Below are positions 52,174 to 59,447 of a stretch of 64,000 bases of DNA, piece after piece. This DNA comes from Candidatus Zixiibacteriota bacterium. GTDB taxonomy: Bacteria; Zixibacteria; MSB-5A5; GN15; PGXB01. Below the pieces are notes generated by a model that worked only from the letters and a program-made list of their open reading frames with translations, had not been told where the DNA came from and ran no database searches. How positions within the stretch are numbered: position 1 is the stretch's first letter; each line of letters begins with the position of its first letter. The translations under genes and the position numbers were made by a program. The DNA lies in NCBI GenBank assembly GCA_016933955.1, contig JAFGTT010000032.1, positions 1 through 64,000 of the forward strand, read 5' to 3'.

Positions 52174-52725
52174 ATGAATAATTATGATCTGGTCAAGCAG
52201 GTGGAGAATATGGTCGAGGAAGTCAAACGGGGGTCTTTTAAACCATTACTGGAAGCCGATGTGGTTGGATTTCTTTATCATCTACTCATTTCGAAAGCAA
52301 AAGTGAGTGTAGCGGAATTGCATCTAGATACGCGTGTGCGTGGAGCTCGTAAGAATGACAAGCTCGATATAGTCATTGGAGATATTTCGACTGAGAATAT
52401 TCGTAGGCCCGTAATAGTTCCTAGAATGGTCATTGAGGTAAAGGTGTTTCCTATTGGATTCGACGCGCAACAACATCGAGTCCATTATGAACATGTCCTA
52501 AATGATGACCTACCGAAGCTCCAACGGATTTCTCAGCGGAAACCCGATACCGCGGTAGTTGAATTACTCTATGATGAATGCCCATATTTGGATGGCAAGT
52601 ATAAGACACAAAATCGTATAGACTACCTATTGTCAATGCGTGATAAAATTGCCCAATCTGCAAAAGTGATTGTGGCTAAGAAAAAGGACAAAAAAGCAGA
52701 CGACTGGCGTGTATTGCTTCATTAA
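52174..52725 (+). CDS. PD-(D/E)XK nuclease-like protein
   Basis: 183 residues from the ATG at 52174 (GGGAG 8 bases upstream; an ATG at 52150 is open but unsupported). The likely active-site order is E27 (LLEADVVGFLYHLL), D65 (NDKLDIVIGD) and E88-V-K90 (MVIEVKVF), a complete E...D...ExK layout of restriction-endonuclease-like folds. No DNA-binding or helicase domain is fused. It starts 33 bases after the TIR gene. Inference: a small nuclease, or a nuclease-fold sensor, working with the TIR protein. It is not a recognised subunit of a named system. Confidence 0.75.
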   Translation: MNNYDLVKQVENMVEEVKRGSFKPLLEADVVGFLYHLLISKAKVSVAELHLDTRVRGARKNDKLDIVIGDISTENIRRPVIVPRMVIEVKVFPIGFDAQQHRVHYEHVLNDDLPKLQRISQRKPDTAVVELLYDECPYLDGKYKTQNRIDYLLSMRDKIAQSAKVIVAKKKDKKADDWRVLLH

Positions 52726-52819
52726 AATGTGCGGCCGGACTACTTAAGCTGATGTCCTATCAGAACAGACTATCATTTTTGACACCCATATAGTTGGAAC
52801 AAGTAACATAGGAGAGGAT

Positions 52820-53185
52820 ATGGAAGAGGAGCAGACAGATTCAAATACAAGCAATGCGACAGGGAAGAATACGACAAAGCTCGATGATTCCGAGAAGATT
52901 ACTATTGTTGATATCATTGACGTAATAGCCGACAGAGTTGACCCATTGCTTCAACTCCTGAAGGCGTTCTTTGAACAATCCATCCGGCGTGAACGAGCAG
53001 TTGCAAGGCTGCAACTGAGAATGGCTTGGATTGCCTTGGTCGTCGTATTCCTTATCGTTGGAGTGTCAGGAGCACTTACTTATTTGGATAAAATAGATGG
53101 TGCCACATTCACCTTCTTACTCGGATTAGTAGTTGGATACGTACTGACTTTCATTCGTGACACAATCAGCCCACGAGAAGAGTAG
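52820..53185 (+). CDS. Small two-transmembrane protein of the TIR island
   Basis: 121 residues. AGGAGAGG lies just before the ATG, a strong ribosome binding site. Residues 1-25 are polar and disordered; 26-68 are helical (ITIVDIIDVIADRVDPLLQL, RRERAVARLQLRM). Two membrane segments follow: about 70-88 (IALVVVFLIVGVSGALTYL) and 95-112 (TFTFLLGLVVGYVLTFI). A charged tail ends it. Small two-TM proteins serve as membrane-disrupting effectors or anchors in several defence systems. It starts 94 bases after the nuclease-like gene, in the same direction. Confidence 0.75.
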   Translation: MEEEQTDSNTSNATGKNTTKLDDSEKITIVDIIDVIADRVDPLLQLLKAFFEQSIRRERAVARLQLRMAWIALVVVFLIVGVSGALTYLDKIDGATFTFLLGLVVGYVLTFIRDTISPREE

Positions 53186-53418
53186 TATTTACAAGGGTAA
53201 AGAGTATAGGATTATTCTAACCCGAATTCGGGGTCTCCACTTTGTTTACAATCTTGTCAAGTGTCAATGTACGATGTCGCCTAGATTGTCATCATTTTGT
53301 ATAAAAATTGGCCTTTTGGCCCTATAGCCCACCCAGCGAGTAGGTAAAGTCACATAAATGCCCATAAATTGGATTTCTGACCATCCAATTTCAATAAGGG
53401 GCAGACGAAGGCGTTTGC

Positions 53419-53688
53419 CGCCCGCGAAAACGTTCAAAGTCCCCTCTTGAGAGGGGATTTCAGGGGTGTGTAAAGCGGAATGGATAACACACCCCGTCTC
53501 CGCCTTCGGCGGATCCACCCCTCTCGAGAGGGGATCAAGATGGATTCCCGATCAGGTCGGGAATGACATGAAAAAGAACGGGAATGACATAGAAGAGCCG
53601 GGAATGACATGAAAAAGAACGGGAATGACATAGAAAAGCCGGGAATGACATGGACCGGAGGAATGACATGGAGGGGGCGGGAATGACA
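53419..53688. repeat. Direct repeat, right copy, with MITE-like nested palindromes
   Basis: The right-hand partner of 50362-50613, offset by 3,057 bases through its first 190 bases. One CCCCTCTTGAGAGGGG arm has become CCCCTCTCGAGAGGGG. The GGGAATGACAT tail has more units than the left copy, so the tail has expanded or contracted. Together the copies bracket exactly the three-gene TIR operon. Confidence 0.85.
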
Positions 53689-53914
53689 GACTTTTTTCGG
53701 GAGTGACAAAAATAGGAATGGAAATGACATGAAGGCGGTGGGAATGATTCAATTCGGGGCAGACGAGCGTCTGCGGCCCACGAATATCAGTATCGGCGAA
53801 CAGGCCCGCACCCCAAGGGGTGCGCCACCGGAATCCAATAGGGGGGCGGACGAGGGCGTCTGCCGCCTACAAAATGAACCCATTATTACATACAACATCA
53901 ATCGAGCCGCCATT

Positions 53915-53944
53915 AAAAAACCGCCGGGGAAATAACCCGGCGGT
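53915..53944 (-). terminator. Intrinsic terminator of the Spy-like operon
   Basis: On the minus strand ACCGCCGGG and CCCGGCGGT pair around a seven-base loop, followed by six T. It lies 30 bases past the stop at 53974. Confidence 0.92.
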
Positions 53945-53973
53945 CCTCCAGCAATCACAGCATCAAGTGTTGT

Positions 53974-54615
53974 CTATCGCAAAGGACAATCCGCTCTGGG
54001 GCCGGTGCCGTCGTGCAACCCATAACCGAATCCGGAATCGAAATCCTCATCATCCATACCCATTCCCCGACCCTGACCGCGTCCAGTTCTGCGACCGCGG
54101 TCATCATCATCCCGGTTCCAGCCGTCGCGACGAAATTCCTTCCTCATCTCTTTGAGTTTCTCAAGCTGAGCCTCGGTCAAAACCATTTTGACCGCCTGGT
54201 GATGCTGGTATCTCATCTTCTGGAGATCAGTTTTCAACTGGCCGATTTTATCCATAAGGGCCAGGATTTCCGTATCGGACCCGTTATTCACCCTCAGATG
54301 ACGCATTTTCAATTCGGCTTTTTCCAGTTCGGCCTGCTTCTCGATCCGCGCCAGCCCGTTCTCCTGAGCCAGTTTGTCGATCTGCGTCTTCTGCTGGTCA
54401 TCGAGACCGATCTCATCGGCCACCCGAAGCAACATCCCCGGTCCGCCGAAACCATCATTCATCATACCCATGCCGCCCCGCATGCCGTCTTTCATCCCGT
54501 ATCCCTGGCCCTGTCCCTGGCCGGGGGCCATCGGTCCGCGCCCGCCCGGCTGGGCGAAGGCCGCCGAGGTTAACATGAGCACTGCCGCCGCGAGAAAAAT
54601 AAGTGTGCGTTTCAT
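53974..54615 (-). CDS. Spy/CpxP-like periplasmic LTxxQ protein
   Basis: 213 residues. Signal peptide (LIFLAAAVLMLTSAAFA). A Gly/Met-rich segment (about 24-58, GMRGGMGMM) precedes a helical Spy-type core with LDDQQKTQIDKLAQ and LTEAQLEKLKEMRKEF. The tail is rich in Arg, Asp and Gly. Spy/CpxP/ZraP proteins buffer misfolded proteins or metals in the periplasm; the Met-rich stretch could bind copper or silver. AAGGAG is present before the ATG. Last gene of the ECF sigma operon. Confidence 0.82.
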   Translation of the reverse strand: MKRTLIFLAAAVLMLTSAAFAQPGGRGPMAPGQGQGQGYGMKDGMRGGMGMMNDGFGGPGMLLRVADEIGLDDQQKTQIDKLAQENGLARIEKQAELEKAELKMRHLRVNNGSDTEILALMDKIGQLKTDLQKMRYQHHQAVKMVLTEAQLEKLKEMRKEFRRDGWNRDDDDRGRRTGRGQGRGMGMDDEDFDSGFGYGLHDGTGPRADCPLR

Positions 54616-54644
54616 TATCTACTCCTTTTTTGCATATGCTGTAC

Positions 54645-55181
54645 TTACGGGTTGGAGGAAGGCATCATTTTTTCGCGGAAACCCCGTACGGATTCAATCA
54701 ATTCCCGTTCAAAACGTGACTCGAAAACCACCATTTTACCCGTCTGTACTGCGGTTAAAATTGACGATATGTCTTTATGGAATTTTATGATCGGATCATT
54801 CATTTCGCCCCGCAACCGGTCGATCTCGTCCACCATGGCCGTAATGTCCTTTTCCGACGGATTTTCCGTCTTCAGAAGATCCGAGAGAGCATCCACAGCG
54901 GCCTCGACCCGATCCATATGGGCTTTCATCTCGGATCGCAACTGAGCGTACCTTGCGATAAACCGGGTGTTCTGCTCATCGTTCAATTCCAGCAGTTCCA
55001 GCAATTTCAAGATGCGGAGATTTTCCAGGTTTTTTTCGAACATCTCCGACCTTTTGCCGAAATCTTTGCCCCGGCCTTCACCCATCCCGGGCCCGAACAT
55101 CTGCGCCCCGCTGTCAGCCGCCAGGCCAAACAGGAAAACAAGCAACAGGGCCGCTGAGGCTGTAAGTGAATTCCGTCTCAT
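54645..55181 (-). CDS. Spy-like periplasmic helical protein
   Basis: 178 residues. Signal peptide (LTASAALLLVFLFGLAAD, cleavage near SGA). The mature protein is a set of long helices: LKLLELLELNDEQNTRFIAR (Spy/LTxxQ-like), then ALSDLLKTENPSEKDITAMV and a C-terminal amphipathic helix. It resembles periplasmic metal- or stress-sensing proteins such as CnrX/ZraP. Its ATG overlaps the stop of the anti-sigma gene, placing it as a possible signal input for that anti-sigma factor. Confidence 0.78.
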   Translation of the reverse strand: MRRNSLTASAALLLVFLFGLAADSGAQMFGPGMGEGRGKDFGKRSEMFEKNLENLRILKLLELLELNDEQNTRFIARYAQLRSEMKAHMDRVEAAVDALSDLLKTENPSEKDITAMVDEIDRLRGEMNDPIIKFHKDISSILTAVQTGKMVVFESRFERELIESVRGFREKMMPSSNP

Positions 55182-55726
55182 AGTATGCCTCCGATATCCA
55201 TATTTGTTACAAGATATTCATACTCTTCGGCGGTAATATCATTGAACAGTTGATCACTGGCCCCGATCCCGTATGTCTCCGCATAATCACCCACCATCGC
55301 CTGAACATACTGCTCATCGAAAGCCTGATCCACCGCCAGGACATCCTCGCTGTTCAGCAAAGTGTAATTGACTTCCACAACATTGTTTTCCACCGTCGCC
55401 GGTCCCAGATGCGAAACCAGCGAGACAAAGACAATCATGAACACCGCCGCCACCGATGAACCGTAGCGGACCATAAAATTATACAACCCGGTGGCCCGGC
55501 CGAGATACGAGGTAATTTTCCGATCCAGCTTCTCCTGGACAATAGCGAATTCAACGGCGCTCAGGGGTGCTATTGCCAATCCCTCAAGGGATTTTTCCAT
55601 CTGCACCAGATCATCATAATAAGCCCGGCAGGAGGCGCATCCCTCAAGATGAATTCTTTCCTCATCACTGAGATCGAGTTCCCCCATTTTCAGGCTCAGT
55701 ATTTCTTTAAACCTCGCGCAATTCAT
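55178..55726 (-). CDS. Zinc-finger anti-sigma factor
   Basis: 182 residues from the ATG at 55726 (AGGTGA upstream; ATG at 55732 and GTG at 55735 are alternatives). A ZAS-type anti-sigma domain occupies the first ~60 residues with HLEGCASCRAYY, the HxxxCxxC zinc motif. One membrane segment (about 108-130) and a periplasmic tail of ~55 residues follow. It lies directly after the ECF sigma gene with overlapping stop/start and should hold that sigma at the membrane. Confidence 0.88.
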   Translation of the reverse strand: MNCARFKEILSLKMGELDLSDEERIHLEGCASCRAYYDDLVQMEKSLEGLAIAPLSAVEFAIVQEKLDRKITSYLGRATGLYNFMVRYGSSVAAVFMIVFVSLVSHLGPATVENNVVEVNYTLLNSEDVLAVDQAFDEQYVQAMVGDYAETYGIGASDQLFNDITAEEYEYLVTNMDIGGIL

Positions 55727-55731
55727 GACCA

Positions 55732-56271
55732 TCACCTGAAAGCCTTAAGCCGTTTTTGAAGTTTTTCGACCGCCTTCTGGTAGTTGGTTTTGACGGTCGA
55801 TTCGCTTTTATTCAAAACCGCGGCGATTTCGGGAAAAGACATCTTCTCGAAAAACCTGAGATTAAATACCAGTTTCTGTTTGCCTGGAAGATTCTCTATT
55901 CCGGCCGCCATCTCTTTCGATAACTCATTATAGGTAACCTGATCTTCCATCTCGTACGCCGGTTCGCTCGAGGGGCTTTCCCCGAGCGGTAAAAAGCTGA
56001 CCAGTTTTCGACGGCGCAGGAAATTGAGTGACTTGTTGGAGGCAATCCGATACAGCCAGCTGGAAAGATTGGCATCCTCGCGGAATCCGCGCAATTCCCG
56101 GTAGGCTGAAAAAAAAGTATCCTGAACCAGATCCAGCGCCGCTTCGCGGTCACCGGTCATTCTGTAGGTCAAAGCGAACATTTTATCTTTGTATCTCTTG
56201 ACAAGTTTATCAAACGCTTTCCGGTCGCCGGCTTTCGCCTGCGCCACCAATTCCTTATCATCCAAGTCCAT
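55732..56271 (-). CDS. ECF RNA polymerase sigma factor, RpoE-like
   Basis: 179 residues: region 2 (FDKLVKRYKDKMFALTYRM, ALDLVQDTFFSAYRELRGF) and region 4 (MSFPEIAAVLNKSESTVKTN). Start MDLDDKELVAQAKAGDRKAF is typical. It heads the operon sigma, anti-sigma, Spy-like, Spy-like. By analogy with RpoE/CnrH systems it probably drives its own operon under envelope or metal stress. Confidence 0.93.
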   Translation of the reverse strand: MDLDDKELVAQAKAGDRKAFDKLVKRYKDKMFALTYRMTGDREAALDLVQDTFFSAYRELRGFREDANLSSWLYRIASNKSLNFLRRRKLVSFLPLGESPSSEPAYEMEDQVTYNELSKEMAAGIENLPGKQKLVFNLRFFEKMSFPEIAAVLNKSESTVKTNYQKAVEKLQKRLKAFR

Positions 56272-56315
56272 CTATCAGTCTTTACTTTTTAGACAATACC
56301 CCGGAAGAAAAGACT

Positions 56316-56350
56316 AAAAAAAAGGCAAACCCGCTGTCGTTTGCCTTAAA
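56316..56350 (-). terminator. Intrinsic terminator of mreB
   Basis: On the minus strand AAGGCAAAC and GTTTGCCTT pair around an eight-base loop, followed by a run of T. It lies about 29 bases past the mreB stop and separates mreB from the ECF sigma operon. Confidence 0.92.
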
Positions 56351-56378
56351 CTCGTTATCTGCCAATGAGTAACTCAAC

Positions 56379-57407
56379 TCAATCCCGCCGGCTTTTAATC
56401 AGCACCTTGGCATACATTTGCATATTTTCCAGAACCTTCCCGGTTCCCCGGACAACACATGTCAGCGGATCCTCGGCAATATTTACCGGAAGATTGGTTT
56501 CCTGGCGCAAGCGTTTATCCAACCCCCGCAGAAGCGCTCCGCCGCCGGTCAGAATAATACCGCGATCGAGGATATCCGAGGCCAGTTCCGGCGGGGTCTT
56601 TTCCAGTGATTGCCGGACCGCCTCGACAATACGGTCGATCGGTTCCACCAGCGCCTCGCGGACCTGAACCGAGGACAGCTTCAAATTTTTCGGAACCCCG
56701 GCGACCAGGTCGCGTCCCTTGATTTCCATCGACATTTCTTTTTCCAAAGGAAAGGCCGAGCCGATCTTGATTTTAATTTCCTCGGCGGTCAGTTCTCCGA
56801 TCAACAGGTTGTAATTCTTCTTGAGATACATGACGATGGCATCGTTGAGTTCATCCCCGGCAATCCGAATCGAAAAATTATTGACAATACCATTGAGAGC
56901 GATCACGGCGATTTCCGAGGTGCCGCCGCCGATATCGATCACCATCACGCCCGATGGTTGGTCGACCGGAAGCCCGACCCCGATAGCCGCCGCCATCGGT
57001 TCCTGAAGCAGAAAGACCTCGCGCGCCCCGGCGTTTTCGGCCGAATCGCGAACCGCCCGTTTTTCCACCTCGGTTATTCCCGATGGTACAGAGATCAAAA
57101 TCCGCGGCTTCATCAGGTAACGATGGCGAATAACCCGCTTGATAAAATCGGAAAGAAGTTTTTCAGAGATTTCAAAATCGGCGATAACACCGTCTTTGAG
57201 CGGCCTGATCGCGGCAATCTCACCCGGCGTACGGCCGATCATTTCTTTGGCCGCCGAGCCGACCGCGAGAACCTTGCCGGTGGCTTTCTCTACGGCCACC
57301 ACCGAAGGTTCGTTAAGGACAATTCCCTGTCCCCTGACAAAAACAAGCGTATTGGCCGTGCCGAGATCAATACCGATATCGCTTGAGATAAAATCAAATA
57401 GGCCCAC
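56379..57407 (-). CDS. mreB: Rod shape-determining protein MreB
   Basis: 342 residues. Actin-fold motifs: [19 protein letters not shown] (phosphate 1), [16 protein letters not shown] (phosphate 2) and [12 protein letters not shown] (adenosine). MreB filaments under the inner membrane guide elongation wall synthesis. The start is a GTG at 57407 with AAGGAT 7 bases upstream. mreC/mreD are not downstream, so the usual mre operon is split. Confidence 0.97.
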   Translation of the reverse strand: MGLFDFISSDIGIDLGTANTLVFVRGQGIVLNEPSVVAVEKATGKVLAVGSAAKEMIGRTPGEIAAIRPLKDGVIADFEISEKLLSDFIKRVIRHRYLMKPRILISVPSGITEVEKRAVRDSAENAGAREVFLLQEPMAAAIGVGLPVDQPSGVMVIDIGGGTSEIAVIALNGIVNNFSIRIAGDELNDAIVMYLKKNYNLLIGELTAEEIKIKIGSAFPLEKEMSMEIKGRDLVAGVPKNLKLSSVQVREALVEPIDRIVEAVRQSLEKTPPELASDILDRGIILTGGGALLRGLDKRLRQETNLPVNIAEDPLTCVVRGTGKVLENMQMYAKVLIKSRRD

Positions 57408-57602
57408 TATATATCCTTAATCCTGCAAAAAGTTGCTTTTAACAAAATTATCGTCAAATGCGCCAACAGTTTAATCTAACCTGAGCAGGAAATCAACAAA
57501 AATTATAAAACCGGCCTCCCATTTGGCCCTGCGACCGGTCTAAGGATATTGCCGAACCCATAAAAACGGCCCAAAACACGTCTAAAACGAGTCCGGAATC
57601 TC

Positions 57603-58100
57603 TCAGTCTCCGCCATCGTTTTCCCTGTTTTTCCGGCCGAATTTCAAAAAGCCGAATAATCCGGTTAGTTTCCGGGAATAAAATAACAGCCACAACCCCA
57701 GCGGCAGAGCATCGTTGAGGAGAATAAAATGGAAGGTGTTGCGGAACAGGCCGCGGGTTAGGCCGTATTTGGCCCAGTAGTAATAATCGGCCCACGACAG
57801 CAGCAGGTGGCCGATCATCAATATCAGCAATCCGCCAAAGAACGTCAGCAGGGTCTTTTTCCATTCTTTGATAATTCCGGGGGTGGCCAGCACCAGAGCG
57901 GTGTATGGTACCAGGTTGCTGAAATGATCGAGCAGAAGTGAAAGCCGCCATTTTTTAACACCGACCCACTGGAAAAACGGCACGGCCACCGGTTTGAGAA
58001 AATGAGGGTACAATGTCTGCAGATAAAAATGCCAAAGCAGTCCCAGGGCAAGGCTGAAAAAGGCCAGCTTAAGAAGAAACAGCCACAGGTCTTTTTTCAC
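57603..58100 (-). CDS. Exosortase-associated membrane protein
   Basis: 165 residues from a GTG at 58100, overlapping the exosortase gene by 32 bases. Four membrane segments (LWLFLLKLAFFSLALGLLW, YTALVLATPGII, LLTFFGGLLILMIGHLL, LLNDALPLGLWLLFY) and a basic tail. Small multi-pass proteins coupled to an exosortase gene occur with the XrtH type. Its role (scaffold or co-factor for sorting) is not established. Confidence 0.75.
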   Translation of the reverse strand: MKKDLWLFLLKLAFFSLALGLLWHFYLQTLYPHFLKPVAVPFFQWVGVKKWRLSLLLDHFSNLVPYTALVLATPGIIKEWKKTLLTFFGGLLILMIGHLLLSWADYYYWAKYGLTRGLFRNTFHFILLNDALPLGLWLLFYSRKLTGLFGFLKFGRKNRENDGGD

Positions 58101-58656
58101 GGTACACCACCAGGTACAACCACAATATCCAGATCGCGGCGATCATAATAATCAGCGTCACCTGCCAGAGATAAAGGTGCATGAATTGAAACACGGGGTA
58201 TGATTTGGCCCCGGCCAGAAGCAGGGCGATAATCCGGATCACATTGAAAAGGAAAATGGCCGGCAGACCGAAGGCAACGCCGAGGAGTTTCTTGCGAATC
58301 GTGGTCGCAAACGATAACACCGCGGCCAAATAGATCAGCATCTCGAACAGCCCGGTGCATTCATCGATAATCTCGACCGAGAACCCGGCATAGTTGACAA
58401 AGACCCCGTTATGAGATACTTCGCCGGAAAAAAGCCCCAGGACATTGCCGGAAATCGACGCCGTCAGTTCCATGAGCCAGAGGACATCGTCATGGTAACG
58501 GGTGAACAGCTGCGAAAAACCTATACTTATAGCCAGCAACAGAACCAGAAACAGGATGACAAACCGGGCGACCGGGGAGATGGTGAATTTTTTATTGGCG
58601 GAGTCGGCGGATTTGTCTTTTTTCGTTTCGGGTCGTCTCTTCAAAGATTTCCCCAT
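58069..58656 (-). CDS. xrtH: Exosortase, probably XrtH type
   Basis: 195 residues with about five membrane segments and the exosortase catalytic triad: C100 (IIDECTGL), R141 (FNVIRI) and H160 (FMHLYLWQ). Exosortases are transpeptidases that cut C-terminal sorting tails (PEP-CTERM or IPTLxxWG) at the inner membrane and pass the protein on. The compact size fits XrtH. No protein in the window shows a matching C-terminal tail, so its substrates are elsewhere. Confidence 0.87.
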   Translation of the reverse strand: MGKSLKRRPETKKDKSADSANKKFTISPVARFVILFLVLLLAISIGFSQLFTRYHDDVLWLMELTASISGNVLGLFSGEVSHNGVFVNYAGFSVEIIDECTGLFEMLIYLAAVLSFATTIRKKLLGVAFGLPAIFLFNVIRIIALLLAGAKSYPVFQFMHLYLWQVTLIIMIAAIWILWLYLVVYREKRPVAVSS

Positions 58657-58726
58657 AGAGACAATGTATAATACAATCGCGATTAATGCAATGATATTTT
58701 AGACATGAATCCTGTCAGTCCATTTT

Positions 58727-59422
58727 CTATTCCAGCCAGATGCCGTAAGTGCGGCGTTTGCGGGTAATCACATAGCGGAACAACAGCCACCCGAAACCGA
58801 ATCCGCCCACATGCGCCAGCCAGGCCACTCCTCCCCCGGTCAAACCTGAAGTCATGGCCATGAACAACTGGTAGATAAACCAGAACCCGAGGACAAACGA
58901 GGCGGGTACCCGGATGATCTGGATGAAAATAAATAAAAACATCAGGGTTACGATCCGGGCCCGGGGAAACAGCACCAGGTAGGCTCCCAGAACTCCGGCA
59001 ATAGCCCCCGAAGCGCCAACCAGCGGAATCTGAGAATTGGGTCCGAAAAGAACAAACAGCCCCGCCGCCGCCAGACCGGAGGTAAAATAAAACAGGATGA
59101 ATTTGAACCGTCCCAGGTAATCCTCGATATTATTCCCGAAAATCCAGAGGAAAAGCATGTTTCCCGCCAGATGCCAGAAGCCGCTGTGAAGAAACATGCT
59201 GGTCAAGATAGTCAGCGGCGCGGGGACGGCGATTTCCGGCCAGAGTTCCTCCATATGCACCAGTTCATAGGGAATCAAACCGAACTTGAACAGAAATATC
59301 TGAAAAGCTTTCCGTGACATGGGAATGGTGCAGGCATAAACGAGGCAGTTTATGACGATCAGGATAAAGGTGGCTATTGGAGTCCGGCGGGTCGGGTTTT
59401 CATCCTTGAGCGGAAAAAACAT
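58727..59422 (-). CDS. Rhomboid family intramembrane serine protease
   Basis: 231 residues, six membrane segments. Catalytic Ser138 in GASGAIAGVLG, His204 in LAHVGGFGFGW, and the supporting HxxxN (H84LAGN88) are in place, so it should be active. Start MFFPLKDENPTRRTPIATF is typical of this bacterial subgroup. It cleaves membrane proteins within the lipid bilayer; the substrate is unknown. It starts 25 bases after the M23 peptidase gene ends. Confidence 0.94.
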   Translation of the reverse strand: MFFPLKDENPTRRTPIATFILIVINCLVYACTIPMSRKAFQIFLFKFGLIPYELVHMEELWPEIAVPAPLTILTSMFLHSGFWHLAGNMLFLWIFGNNIEDYLGRFKFILFYFTSGLAAAGLFVLFGPNSQIPLVGASGAIAGVLGAYLVLFPRARIVTLMFLFIFIQIIRVPASFVLGFWFIYQLFMAMTSGLTGGGVAWLAHVGGFGFGWLLFRYVITRKRRTYGIWLE

Positions 59423-59447
59423 GGCTTATCACCTTGGTCTCGGCCGA

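Larger units (their letters stand above)
53186..53973. other. Gene-poor, repeat-rich region right of the TIR island
   Basis: About 790 bases without a credible gene. It holds the palindrome CCCGAATTCGGG (53222-53233), the second copy of the long direct repeat (53419-53688), a trailing run of GGGAATGACAT-like units to about 53750, and the terminator at 53915-53944. A GC-rich stretch (53756-53870) carries GCAGACGAG/GGCGGACGAG motifs that look like further decayed repeats. Confidence 0.75.

Noticed and set aside
53540-53750. CRISPR-like spaced repeats
   Set aside because: The GGGAATGACAT units are short, unevenly spaced and degenerate, with purine-rich spacers that are themselves repeated; no cas genes.
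53434-53752. Minus-strand ORFs rich in Cys-His-Ser-Arg-Pro and Met-Ser-Phe-Pro units
   Set aside because: They are translations of the GGGAATGACAT tandem units and of the GATCAGGTCGGGAATGACA repeat; no ribosome binding site and the same peptide appears from the left repeat copy.
56610-57386. Plus-strand 258-codon ORF
   Set aside because: Antisense to mreB, with composition of a complementary frame and no family match.
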